A DNA stretch of 64,000 nt from Nitrospira sp. (lineage in GTDB: Bacteria; Nitrospirota; Nitrospiria; Nitrospirales; Nitrospiraceae), in assembly GCA_016715825.1 (NCBI GenBank), contig JADJXO010000006.1:73786-137785 (forward strand). The letters run 5' to 3'. The notes below the pieces were generated by a model. That model saw only the letters and a list, made by a program, of their open reading frames with translations. It was not told the origin of the DNA and did no database searches. A program made the position numbers and the translations under genes. Below are positions 1 to 10,000 of this stretch, piece by piece (the stretch's first letter is position 1; each line of letters opens with the position of its first letter).

Positions 1-212
1 AGCGGAGGCTCTTCTACGTGGCGGTCACTCGAGCGAAGCGACATTTGTTTTTGACCTACCCCATCAATGTCTACGACAAGACCAGCGGGATGCTGCTGTC
101 AAAGCCGTCACGGTTTCTGGATCATGTATCCTCGAACCTGATCGAGACGCTCGCGCTCGTGGAAGAAGGAGGGCGAGACAGATGGGGGATGGCGCAGGAT
201 CCATATTTTTGA
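1..212 (+). CDS. UvrD/PcrA-type superfamily 1 DNA helicase, C-terminal end (partial)
   Basis: The reading frame is open from the left edge (codons begin at base 3) and ends with TGA at 212. The visible residues RRLFYVAVTRAKRHLFL are the conserved motif VI of UvrD/Rep/PcrA helicases, whose arginines contact ATP. About 50 residues follow the motif, including a serine-proline stretch typical of UvrD tails. The family unwinds DNA in repair and replication restart. Only the C-terminus is in the window, so UvrD, PcrA and Rep cannot be told apart. Confidence 0.88.
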   Translation, partial: RRLFYVAVTRAKRHLFLTYPINVYDKTSGMLLSKPSRFLDHVSSNLIETLALVEEGGRDRWGMAQDPYF

Positions 213-1189
213 TCGCCGTGCTTGCTCGCCGTACATTCATGCCTCTTCCGATCTCTATGTGCCATTTCGCGACTCGACTGTTCTTAGTGTGCTACTGGTT
301 CGTGTGGGTGCAGCCCACAGCGGTATCGGCTACCACCCGGAATGAAGCGGGTAGTGGAGAGCGGATGTGGGCGCGTCTAATCGAGGACGCGGAACGGTTC
401 CAGCTGCCGACAAAGTTTTTGAAGGCGCTCCCGGCAGACTTTATCCAGATGGAGTTTGACGATCTGCGGACGTACGCGGCCGAGTACTACCCTGGTGAGC
501 ATCGAATGGTGCTCGACCGGTCCTTATCATTCAATGCGGCAGGAAGAGGGCTTAAGCCGCTGAGCAAGATGACGCCCAAGCAATTGGAAGTCCTCTACCA
601 TGAATTGTTTCATGCCTATCTGGATTACCTCGTGGTCATCGATGCGCAACCCGATTCGGTCGATCGTCGGTCCGATGAATTATTACAGGTTGCTCGAACG
701 CAGCAAGTGTGTCGGTATGGCGAAGTGCAGATCACACCGATCGTTCAGAGAAAGGATGAGACGGAATCTCGTTATTTGACGCAGGGGGAGTCGTGGGAAG
801 CTTTGAACGAAACGTGGGCGGTCTTCATCGGTTGGGCGGTCTGGAATCAGCTTGAAGTGCAGCGCGAGACCGAGCAGTCAATGTTTCAGGGGGAGCGGCA
901 AGGCGGTCGCTGGATACAACGATTCAAAACGGCTTTTGAGAGCGGAGAGTTTCGTGGTTATTATGTTCCCGAGGATCCAGACGAACAACGGCTGGCCCAG
1001 AAAAGATACTTAGCGCAACAATCTCAATTGGGTTTGGATGAAGCGGTGGTTTTGATGGATCAAGTGCTTGGTTTTAAGCGTAATTTTATCGATCGACTGA
1101 TGGCGTTGGTTGGATCATCGGAGGCCTCGCCCTGTTCTACTGTCGAAGGGAAACAGGATAAAAAGACCGGAGCCGAATTCTCCTCTTGA
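182..1189 (+). CDS. exported HExxH putative metallopeptidase-like protein
   Basis: A 335-residue protein of unknown family. A strong Shine-Dalgarno (AAGGAGG, 166-172) precedes the ATG at 182, which overlaps the helicase end by 31 bases; ATGs at 239 and 257 are alternatives that would leave a shorter signal peptide. A hydrophobic segment (around FLVCYWFVWV) ending near VSA looks like a secretion signal. The motif HELFHAY gives an HExxH zinc-site pattern, and about 80 residues later NETWA resembles the NExxA helix that supplies the third ligand in gluzincin peptidases. The zinc-peptidase role is an inference from these two motifs only. No partner gene is evident. Confidence 0.72.
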   Translation: MGDGAGSIFLIAVLARRTFMPLPISMCHFATRLFLVCYWFVWVQPTAVSATTRNEAGSGERMWARLIEDAERFQLPTKFLKALPADFIQMEFDDLRTYAAEYYPGEHRMVLDRSLSFNAAGRGLKPLSKMTPKQLEVLYHELFHAYLDYLVVIDAQPDSVDRRSDELLQVARTQQVCRYGEVQITPIVQRKDETESRYLTQGESWEALNETWAVFIGWAVWNQLEVQRETEQSMFQGERQGGRWIQRFKTAFESGEFRGYYVPEDPDEQRLAQKRYLAQQSQLGLDEAVVLMDQVLGFKRNFIDRLMALVGSSEASPCSTVEGKQDKKTGAEFSS

Positions 1190-1302
1190 CACGGAGAAAG
1201 TTCATCAATAGAATCCAGCATTTCGTAAACTAGCCTGTCCGAGCACACCAGTGGAATCAATCTTGAATGATTGAGGAGTAAAGCTGTGCACGGGTAGGCC
1301 TG

Positions 1303-1323
1303 CTTGTCTTTGTGTTAGACAAG
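1303..1323. repeat. 7-bp inverted repeat upstream of the tRNA cluster
   Basis: CTTGTCT and AGACAAG are perfect reverse complements separated by seven bases, about 65 bases before tRNA-Tyr. It could be an operator or a small hairpin in the leader of the tRNA-tuf transcript. The rest of the gap between 1190 and 1386 shows no gene and no convincing consensus promoter. Confidence 0.35.
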
Positions 1324-1386
1324 TCGAAGATCGCGTCAGGCTGGTGAGTAATAAATTTTCACCCACGTAGATTCATGACTCATTGC

Positions 1387-1472
1387 GGGCAGGTACCCAA
1401 GTGGCCAAAGGGGGCAGACTGTAAATCTGCTGGCTTATGTCTTCCAAGGTTCGAATCCTTGCCTGCCCACCA
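1387..1472 (+). tRNA. tRNA-Tyr (anticodon GTA)
   Basis: The acceptor arms gggcagg and cctgccc pair, with discriminator A and an encoded CCA at 1470-1472. The anticodon stem gcaga/tctgc encloses loop CTGTAAA, giving anticodon GTA. A long variable arm, as expected of bacterial tRNA-Tyr, precedes the T arm with its GTTCGAATC loop. It is the first of three tRNAs leading to tuf. Confidence 0.96.
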
Positions 1473-1639
1473 TGTCGAGCTTGCTCGTGTCGGCGAGTTC
1501 GAGAGTGGGCGAGCTGGGTAGGTACCTCAAGTGCTTTGAGGTTGGTTTTAAAACGGTCTGTGGGCTAGTTAGACGTATGCCTTATTTGGCCTGGTGCGAA
1601 TTTGAATTATAGAGATATAAATGGGCTGAAGAAAATTAG

Positions 1640-1714
1640 GCGGGCGTAGCTCAGTGGTAGAGTTCCAGCCTTCCAAGCTGGCTGTCGTGGGTTCAAATCC
1701 CATCGCCCGCTCCA
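1640..1714 (+). tRNA. tRNA-Gly (anticodon TCC)
   Basis: The acceptor gcgggcg pairs with cgcccgc, followed by T and an encoded CCA. The anticodon stem ccagc/gctgg holds loop CTTCCAA, giving anticodon TCC. The T loop GGTTCAAATCC is canonical. It lies between tRNA-Tyr and tRNA-Thr in the same orientation. Confidence 0.96.
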
Positions 1715-1820
1715 AAAAATGGTGCTGGGGCGGTCATTGTGCGCTTGTTTGTGAGTACGGGTATTCACGAGAATTTACTGGAAGACTCTCAAGTTACAGA
1801 TGGGGTGTGACGCGCTGAAT

Positions 1821-1896
1821 GCCCACGTAGCTCAGTTGGTAGAGCACGTCCTTGGTAAGGACGAGGTCACGCGTTCGATCCGCGTCGTGGGCTCCA
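1821..1896 (+). tRNA. tRNA-Thr (anticodon GGT)
   Basis: The acceptor gcccacg pairs with cgtgggc, followed by T and an encoded CCA. The anticodon stem cgtcc/ggacg holds loop TTGGTAA, giving anticodon GGT. It is the last tRNA before tuf; the order Tyr-Gly-Thr-tuf is the same as the tyrU-glyT-thrT-tufB order of Escherichia coli. Confidence 0.96.
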
Positions 1897-2082
1897 CCCC
1901 AAGTGTGCTTGTGCCGCGAGCCATGAGATGGTTCCTGGCGAGCGGATAGACACCTTCTGTTTTGTGTGGGCGTAAGTGGCTCCTCAAGCGTGGGCTCTTA
2001 GATCTATGTAAGCTGGTTCGCGCTGCCGCTTTTAGGAATGTGTGGCAGGAAGACGCCAGCGGTTCTAGAAAAGGAGTGACGT

Positions 2083-3288
<1,206 letters not shown>

Positions 3289-3376
3289 CGAATCTGGCAA
3301 GCGAGAGGCTGGCTGGTGTGGATGCCACGGTGTTTGCCGGCGTGGAGGCCTGTGAGCTTGTATCGAGGAGAAAGAG

Positions 3377-3526
3377 ATGCGTGAAATTATCGACATGGCG
3401 TGTACGCTCTGTAAGCAGCGCAATTACTCGTCCATGAAGAACAAGAAGAACGATCCGGATCGGTTGGAGCGTAACAAGTTCTGCAAGTTCTGCCGAAAGC
3501 ATACGCCTCATAAGGAAGTGAAGTAA
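3377..3526 (+). CDS. rpmG: 50S ribosomal protein L33, zinc-binding type
   Basis: A 49-residue basic protein of the large subunit, about the usual length. Two CxxC pairs (CTLC near residue 9 and CKFC near residue 36) mark the zinc-binding form of L33. The ATG at 3377 follows a GAGGAGAAAGAG ribosome-binding stretch. It sits between tuf and tRNA-Trp, before secE, a common bacterial order. Confidence 0.96.
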   Translation: MREIIDMACTLCKQRNYSSMKNKKNDPDRLERNKFCKFCRKHTPHKEVK

Positions 3527-3602
3527 CGTGCCGAGCTATCGGGGTTGAGTTTTGAGTAACTAAGGAGTGGCGTGTGAAGGCTCAGTGCTCGGCGCTAAGT
3601 GG

Positions 3603-3677
3603 AGGGGCATGGTGTTAATGGTAGCACATCGGTCTCCAAAACCGAGAGTCTGGGTTCAAATCCTAGTGCCCCTGCCA
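3603..3677 (+). tRNA. tRNA-Trp (anticodon CCA)
   Basis: The acceptor aggggca pairs with tgcccct, followed by discriminator G and an encoded CCA at 3675-3677. The anticodon stem cggt/accg holds loop CTCCAAA with anticodon CCA. The T loop GGTTCAAATCC is canonical. A tRNA-Trp between rpmG and secE is a frequently conserved position in bacteria. Confidence 0.96.
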
Positions 3678-3863
3678 TTCCGGGTTTGATCATGCAGTCG
3701 GTCTCATTCGTAAGGCTGACGGAGAAGCGTCAGTAAGACGATGGTTGGTAATAGAGAGGGTGTGTATCGACTGCTGCGTTGACAGGAAAGAGCTCTCCCG
3801 AATGGTGAATTGTTAGCACCATCAGGTAGAACTTTGAAATAGATCTCGAGAGACGGAGTTCAG

Positions 3864-4058
3864 ATGTTTACACGAATGACTAGCACGATTCGACTGTTCA
3901 TAACTGACGTGCGTGCAGAGCTGAAGAAGGTTTCGTTTCCAAGTCGCGGGGAAACCGCTGGGTCGACGGCAGTGGTCATTGTTTTTTGCATCCTGATGTC
4001 CATGTATTTGTCCGTCGTTGATTCATTCCTTTCATGGTTGGTCGGTAAACTCATTTGA
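3864..4058 (+). CDS. secE: preprotein translocase subunit SecE
   Basis: A 64-residue, single-membrane-span SecE that braces SecY in the inner-membrane Sec channel. The conserved amphipathic part reads ELKKVSFPSRGET (residues about 20-32), followed by one hydrophobic helix (STAVVIVFCILMSMYLSVV). The length matches the short SecE form rather than the three-span E. coli protein. It starts at ATG 3864 and is followed by nusG, its usual partner. Confidence 0.96.
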   Translation: MFTRMTSTIRLFITDVRAELKKVSFPSRGETAGSTAVVIVFCILMSMYLSVVDSFLSWLVGKLI

Positions 4059-4113
4059 ACTGAGCGAGAAGAGATAGGCTCATCGGCAGTTCATCGAAGT
4101 CTGAGGGTGGTGC

Positions 4114-4650
4114 ATGATAAAAAACTGGTACGTCATTCATACGTACGCGGGTTTTGAGGGGCGTGTGAAGACCAGCCTGATGGAGCGGGCAAATCAGATG
4201 GGGCTTGTTGAAAAGGTTGGGCAGGTGCTCGTTCCGACAGAAGATGTGATTGAAATTAAGGATGGGAAACGACGGACTTCGCGACGAAAATTTTTCCCAG
4301 GGTATGTGCTGATCGAGCTGGAGTCGCCGCTGGAGGATGAGACCTTGCAGATGATCAAGGAAACTCCAAAAGTGACCGGATTTGTAGGGGGCGGTACGGT
4401 TCCGATCCCGTTGACAAGCGAAGAAGTGGACTCGTTGCTTAAGCAGGTTGATGCGGGCCAGGCGGAACCTCGAGAGCAGATTAAATTTATCAAGAGCGAC
4501 AATGTTCGCATCATCGACGGCCCATTCCTTGGGTTCAACGGCGTGGTTGAAGAAGTCGATCAAGACCATAGTCGGTTGAAGGTGATGGTGAGTATCTTCG
4601 GGCGATCGACTCCGGTCGAATTAGGATTCTTACAGGTAGAACGGATTTAG
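4114..4650 (+). CDS. nusG: transcription termination/antitermination factor NusG
   Basis: A 178-residue NusG, which binds RNA polymerase through its NGN domain and couples it to Rho or ribosomal S10 through the KOW domain. The start NWYVIHTYAGFE and the segment FPGYVLIE identify the NGN domain; GPFLGFNGVVEEVD (near residue 132) is the KOW motif. The length is normal. It lies directly between secE and rplK. Confidence 0.97.
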   Translation: MIKNWYVIHTYAGFEGRVKTSLMERANQMGLVEKVGQVLVPTEDVIEIKDGKRRTSRRKFFPGYVLIELESPLEDETLQMIKETPKVTGFVGGGTVPIPLTSEEVDSLLKQVDAGQAEPREQIKFIKSDNVRIIDGPFLGFNGVVEEVDQDHSRLKVMVSIFGRSTPVELGFLQVERI

Positions 4651-4732
4651 GCCGATCGAGCACCGTCAGTTTGTGGTCGCGTATGGCGACTGCGCGCTGA
4701 TTGCCGGTCGTGTAAGGAGAAAGAGAAACGTC

Positions 4733-5158
4733 ATGGCGAAAGAAGTTTCGGCGCAGATCAAGTTGCAAATTCCGGCCGGCAAAGCCAATCCAGCCCCTCC
4801 TGTCGGGCCTTCGCTGGGTCAGCACGGCGTCAATATCATGGAATTTTGTAAGCAGTTTAATGCCAAGACTCAGAAGGAAGGCGACAGTATTATCCCTGTC
4901 GTCATCACCGTGTATAAAGATCGTACCTTCAGCTTCATCATGAAGACGCCTCCTGCGTCGGATCTTTTGAAAAAAGCTGCGGGGGTCATTAAAGGCTCCG
5001 GCGTGCCACAGAAGGACAAGGTGGGGGCTATTACGCGGCAACAGTTGAATGAGATTGCGCGCAAGAAAATGGCCGATTTGAATGCGGCTGATATCGAGGG
5101 AGCATCCAAGATCATTGAAGGAACTGCCCGCAGTATGGGCGTCGTCATTCAGGGGTAA
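4733..5158 (+). CDS. rplK: 50S ribosomal protein L11
   Basis: A 141-residue L11 of the GTPase-associated centre. The N-terminal domain has QIPAGKANPAPPVGPSLGQ, with the proline-rich thiostrepton-side region; the C-terminal rRNA-binding domain includes GTARSMGV. The ATG at 4733 follows TAAGGAGAAAG; an upstream in-frame extension to 4673 has no ribosome site and is not used. It is the first gene of the rplKAJL-rpoBC block. Confidence 0.97.
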   Translation: MAKEVSAQIKLQIPAGKANPAPPVGPSLGQHGVNIMEFCKQFNAKTQKEGDSIIPVVITVYKDRTFSFIMKTPPASDLLKKAAGVIKGSGVPQKDKVGAITRQQLNEIARKKMADLNAADIEGASKIIEGTARSMGVVIQG

Positions 5159-5182
5159 TTTTAGAGCGAAGGAGCGGCGGCA

Positions 5183-5875
5183 ATGGGGAAGAAAATGAGT
5201 GCGGCCATCAAGAACGTAGAGCCGCGTGCCTATGGGTTGCGTGAAGCGGTTGAGACGGTCAAGAAATCGGCCTTTGTCAAGTTTGACGAATCGGTCGATC
5301 TTGCCCTCAGGTTGGGGATTGATCCGAAGCGTTCAGATCAATTGGTTCGAGGCACGGCCTCTCTTCCCCATGGGACAGGGAAGAAGGTGCGGGTTCTCGT
5401 GTTTGCGAAGGGTGAAAAGGAGCAGGAAGCGAGGCAAGCAGGAGCCGACTACGTCGGCGCGGATGATTTGATGGAGAAAATTAAGGGCGGATGGATGGAG
5501 TTCGACTGTGCGATCTCCACTCCGGATCTGATGGCGTCGGTCGGGAAACTTGGAAAGGTCCTGGGGCCTCGGGGACTGATGCCTAATCCGAAGACCGGTA
5601 CCGTGACCTTCGAGGTTGGAAAAGCGGTTTCGGATATCAGAAAGGGCCGGGTTGAGTTCAAGGTCGAAAAAGCCGGCATCGTGCATGTTCCGGTCGGGAA
5701 AGTGTCTTTTGAGCCAACAAAGCTGTATGACAATGCATCTGCAATCATTGAGTCTGTCCTCAAGGCAAAGCCTGCCTCCTGCAAAGGGCGTTATCTCAAG
5801 AGTGCCACGATTTCGAGTACGATGGGTCCTGGTGTGCAATTGGATACCATCGCACTGGCGAAGCAATGGAGTTAA
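5183..5875 (+). CDS. rplA: 50S ribosomal protein L1
   Basis: A 230-residue L1, forming the mobile L1 stalk near the E site. Recognisable segments include FDESVDLALRLGIDPK, GLMPNPKTGTV (the conserved rRNA-binding loop) and the C-terminal SSTMGPG. L1 often represses its own operon by binding an mRNA mimic of 23S rRNA; no such site was worked out here. It lies 24 bases after rplK with GAAGGAGCGG before the ATG. Confidence 0.97.
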   Translation: MGKKMSAAIKNVEPRAYGLREAVETVKKSAFVKFDESVDLALRLGIDPKRSDQLVRGTASLPHGTGKKVRVLVFAKGEKEQEARQAGADYVGADDLMEKIKGGWMEFDCAISTPDLMASVGKLGKVLGPRGLMPNPKTGTVTFEVGKAVSDIRKGRVEFKVEKAGIVHVPVGKVSFEPTKLYDNASAIIESVLKAKPASCKGRYLKSATISSTMGPGVQLDTIALAKQWS

Positions 5876-5961
5876 TCGAACGACGTCTTTCGTTGGATGG
5901 CGGGTCAGATCATTTCGGACTTCTCGATTGACGGTTGGCGATCGTTCGAAGAAGGAGAGCG

Positions 5962-6894
5962 ATGAAGAAGGAAGAAAAGGTTACGGCAATAGCGGAATTG
6001 GCTGAAAAGTTCGGTCGCGCGCGTCTAGCCATCTTGACGGAATGCGTCGGTCTTCCGGTCAATCAGGTGACGGAGTTGCGCAAGCAGCTCCGTGGAGTCA
6101 AGGCGGAATATCGAATCGTAAAAAATACCCTTGCCGCTCGTGCTGCTGAAGGGACCGTATTAGCCGCACTCAAGACGCATCTGAAGGGTCCAACCGGTGT
6201 CGTGATTGGATATGATGATCCTGTATTACCGACTAAGATTTTAAGAGATTTTATCAGTGCGGAGAAGCGTGAAGAAAAGCTTCGAATGACGGCCGGGGTG
6301 TTGGAGGGCAAGATTCTCCAGCCGGATGAACTGACGGCCGTTGCGAAACTTCCGAAAAAAGAAGTGCTTATTGCGATGTTGCTTTCGGCCATGCAGGGGC
6401 CGATTCGTGGAGTCGTCTATACATTGAGCGCGGTCTTGTCGAAATTTGTGCGAGTCATTGCAGCCATTCAGGATAAACGGAAAGGAGAAGGGGATATGCC
6501 AGCTACAGAGGGAAAATTGTCACAAGAGGAATTGATTAAGGCGATCGAAGGCATGAGCGTGTTGGATCTCGCCGAACTGGTGAAGGGGCTGGAGACGCGA
6601 TTTGGTGTAACGGCAGCAGCTCCGGTTGCGATGGTCGCGGCACCGGCTGGTGGTGGAGCTGCAGCTCCCGCCGAGGAAAAGACGGCGTTTGACGTCGTGC
6701 TGGCGTCCGCACCGGCTGACAAGAAAATTCAAATCATTAAAGTCGTGCGAGAGCTGACGAGTCTCGGGCTCAAGGAAGCGAAGGATCTTGTCGAGGGTGC
6801 ACCGAAGCCGGTCAAGACCGGGGCGACCAAGGAAGAGGCTGATACGATGAAGAAGAAGCTCGAAGAAAGCGGTGCCAAAGTCGAAATCAAATAA
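5962..6894 (+). CDS. rplJ: ribosomal protein L10 joined in frame to L7/L12
   Basis: The frame that starts as L10 (ATG 5962 after GAAGGAGAG; about 178 residues, with LTECVGLPVNQVTELRKQL and RIVKNTLAARAA) runs on without a stop into L7/L12, giving 310 residues. L10 anchors several L7/L12 dimers to the ribosome, so a strict 1:1 fusion would be unexpected. The junction reads QDKRKGEGDMPATEG. An internal Shine-Dalgarno AAAGGAGAAGG sits just before the rplL ATG at 6496, so free L7/L12 can still be made. At the junction neither other frame has a stop until about 40 bases into rplL, so one indel does not restore a tidy rplJ end; loss of a stop by substitution, sequence error or a true fusion all remain possible. 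Confidence 0.85.
   Translation: MKKEEKVTAIAELAEKFGRARLAILTECVGLPVNQVTELRKQLRGVKAEYRIVKNTLAARAAEGTVLAALKTHLKGPTGVVIGYDDPVLPTKILRDFISAEKREEKLRMTAGVLEGKILQPDELTAVAKLPKKEVLIAMLLSAMQGPIRGVVYTLSAVLSKFVRVIAAIQDKRKGEGDMPATEGKLSQEELIKAIEGMSVLDLAELVKGLETRFGVTAAAPVAMVAAPAGGGAAAPAEEKTAFDVVLASAPADKKIQIIKVVRELTSLGLKEAKDLVEGAPKPVKTGATKEEADTMKKKLEESGAKVEIK
6496..6894 (+). CDS. rplL: 50S ribosomal protein L7/L12 (internal start within the rplJ frame)
   Basis: A 132-residue acidic L7/L12 stalk protein that recruits translation GTPases. The N-terminal dimerisation helix (QEELIKAIEGMSVLDLAELV) is followed by an Ala/Pro-rich hinge with a Gly run and the C-terminal factor-binding domain with KIQIIKVVRELTSLGLKEAK. 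The ATG at 6496 has a strong ribosome site (AAAGGAGAAGG). It lies in the same frame as rplJ with no intervening stop, as described for the joined frame. Confidence 0.93.
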   Translation: MPATEGKLSQEELIKAIEGMSVLDLAELVKGLETRFGVTAAAPVAMVAAPAGGGAAAPAEEKTAFDVVLASAPADKKIQIIKVVRELTSLGLKEAKDLVEGAPKPVKTGATKEEADTMKKKLEESGAKVEIK

Positions 6895-6910
6895 CGAAGG
6901 AATTCGTCAT

Positions 6911-6983
6911 AGTCGCCAGTTGTGTATTCAGAAGTGATGGAGTCATCTGTCGGCTCTGTTGCCTTGTGATAAGGCTGGCGACT
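6911..6983 (+). promoter_or_regulatory. long-range 9-bp inverted repeat in the rplL-rpoB gap
   Basis: AGTCGCCAG (6911-6919) and CTGGCGACT (6975-6983) are perfect reverse complements enclosing 55 bases, in the 122-base gap between rplL and rpoB. In E. coli this gap holds an attenuator and an RNase III processing stem that set the ratio of ribosomal protein to polymerase synthesis. A similar role here is inferred from position and pairing only. Confidence 0.45.
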
Positions 6984-7016
6984 GCTGTTCACCGCTAACC
7001 GTGTGGAGGGGTAGGA

Positions 7017-10000
7017 ATGTCCGAAACGACTCTGCGAGATTTCGTCGAGCGAAAAGATTTCTCTCGCATCCGAACGAACATCGATATTCCAGATCTGATC
7101 GAAATTCAGAAGCGTTCCTATGAAGAGTTCTTACAACTTGAAGCCGAGCCTGAGCGTCGAAAAGATCATGGATTGCAGGCGGCGTTGGCCAGCGTCTTCC
7201 CCATACCGGACTATAATAATACCGCCATGCTCGAGTTTTCGAGCTACACGTTAGGGACGCCGAAGTACGATGAGCGCGAATGTTTAGAACAGGGAATGAC
7301 CTTCGCGGTTCCGCTTAAGTTGCGTGTCCGTCTAGTGGTGTTTGATAAGGAGGATAAGGGTCCTCGCAAGAAAGTGCTCGATGTGCGGGAGCAAGAGGTT
7401 TATGTCGGTGAATTGCCGCTCATGACTGAGCGAGGAACGTTTATCGTCAACGGGACGGAGCGCGTTGTCGTCAGTCAGCTGCATCGATCGCCGGGTGCAT
7501 CCTTTACGCATGATAAAGGTAGGACACACGCAAGCGGGAAGGTCCTGTATTCTGCGCGAATCATTCCCTATCGGGGCTCATGGCTCGATTTTGAGTTCGA
7601 TGCCAGGGACATTCTGTATGTCCGCATTGATCGCCGTCGAAAAATGCCGGCCACTATTTTACTGAAAGCGTTCGCATTTTCGAGTGACGACTTGCTCAAG
7701 ATGTACTACCCCGTCGAAGAAATTCGGGTGTCGAAGGGGAAGATGTTCCGTAAGCTTGATCAGGAAATCCACCATGGACTTCGATGTTCGGTCGAGGTCA
7801 CGGATAAAAATAGCAAGGAACCGTTGGTGCGGGAAGGTGCCAGGCTGACCAAGGGGGTCATTGCCAAGCTCAAAGCGGCAGGAGTGAAAGAAATTCCTAT
7901 GCTTCCCACTGAGTTGGTGGGGCGTGCCATTCTCACGGAATTAGTCGATTCAAAAAATGAGAAGCTCGCGGAGAAGAACCAGCGATTGACTGCAGAGATT
8001 GTCGAACAGATCACCGAGAGCGACGTTGAAGAATTCAAGGTGATCTATCTCGATATGGCCACGGCGACGCCGGTGATCCTTGATACCTTGGAGATGGATA
8101 AGATAGGGTCAAAAGAAGAGGCGATGGTCGAAATCTATCGCCGCCTCCGTCCTGGTGAAACGCCATCGGTCGACACCGCCCGAGCGTTATTTGACAATTT
8201 GTTCTTGAACTCCAAACGGTACGATTTGTCTCCGGTCGGCCGCCTGAAGCTCAATAAGAAACTCGGATTGGACTTGCCGCTTGAGCAGCGAACCTTGACG
8301 GCCCAAGATATTGTGGAAGTCATCCGCTACCTGGTGAATCTCAAGATCGGAAAAGGGGAAATCGACGACATTGACCACTTGGGGAATCGCCGTGTCCGCT
8401 CCGTGGGAGAATTGCTGGAGAATCAATTCCGGTTAGGGTTGGTGCGGATGGAGCGAAGTATCAAGGAGCGCATGAATCTCCTCGATATGGAAACGGTACT
8501 CCCACACGACCTGATCAACGCCAAGCCAGTTGTGGCGGCAGTGAAAGAGTTCTTCAGCAGCAGTCAGCTTTCTCAGTTTATGGACCAAACGAATCCGTTG
8601 GCTGAGATTACGCATAAGCGTCGACTTTCAGCGTTGGGGCCAGGAGGGCTCACGCGAGAACGCGCTGGGTTCGAAGTTCGGGACGTCCATCCCTCTCACT
8701 ATAGCCGTATCTGTCCCATTGAGACGCCTGAAGGTCCCAACATCGGGTTGATTACGTCGTTGGCGACGTACGCACGTATCAATCAGTTTGGGTTCATTGA
8801 GGCGCCGTACCGCAAGGTTGCGAAGGGGCGAGTCACGGACGCAATCGAATTTCTTTCGGCGATTGAGGGCGACAAATACATCATCGCACAGGCCAACTCG
8901 AAGCTCGATGGGTCTGGGAAGCTCGTATCGGAAACGGTTTCGTGTCGGCATGGCGGAGACTTTGTCCTGGCGGATCCAGATCGCATTGAATATATGGATG
9001 TCTCGCCAAAGCAAGTCGTCAGCGTCGCGACTGCTCTCGTGCCGTTCTTGGAGCATGATGATGCTAATCGCGCGTTGATGGGTTCCAATATGCAGCGCCA
9101 GGCTGTCCCCCTAGTGACGTCCGAATCACCGCTGGTCGGGACCGGGATGGAAGCCGTCGTGGCTCGAGACTCGGGATATGTGATCCAATCCCGCCGATCC
9201 GGGGTCGTTGAAAGCGTTGATGCGACTCGGATTGTGGTGCGGGCCGATTCGAAAGACGGCAAGAAGGGAAAGGATTCCGGGCTCGATGTGTATGATCTGA
9301 TCAAGTTCCAGCGCTCGAATCAGAATACATGTATCACGCAGACTCCCGTAGTTCGGATAGGCCAGCCGGTCAAGAAAGGGCAGGTACTCGGCGACGGGCC
9401 GGCCATTGATCATGGAGAATTGGCGCTAGGTAAAAATGTGCTTGTGGCGTTTATGCCATGGGGTGGCTACAACTTCGAAGACGCTATCCTGCTCAGTGAA
9501 AAATTGGTTCGTGAAGATGCCTTCACCTCCATCCATATCGAGGAGTTTGAGGTGGAAGCTCGGGATACCAAGTTAGGCAAGGAAGATGTCACTCGAGATA
9601 TTCCTAATGTCGGCGAAGAGGCGCTGCGGAACTTGGACGAGAGCGGCATTATCCGGGTTGGTGCGGAAGTAAAACCAGGTGACATTCTGGTCGGCAAGGT
9701 GACGCCGAAAGGCGAAACTCAGTTGACCCCTGAAGAAAAACTCCTTCGCGCGATTTTTGGTGAAAAAGCTGGAGATGTGAAGGATACGTCTCTGACCGTC
9801 CCTCCGGGCGTAGAGGGTATTGTGGTCGACGTGAAAATCTTTTCGCGTAAAGGGCTGGATAAGGACGAGCGTTCAAAGAGCATCGAGACCGATGACCAGA
9901 TGAAGCTGCAGCGGGATCACCACGAAGAGCTGCGGATCATCGATGAAGAGAAGACGAAGAAGATACGGAAATTATTACTTGGTAAGGTGGTGGGTCGCGA

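Noticed and set aside
4673..4733. Upstream extension of rplK
   Set aside because: The extra 20 residues are not L11-like; the ribosome site is directly before 4733.
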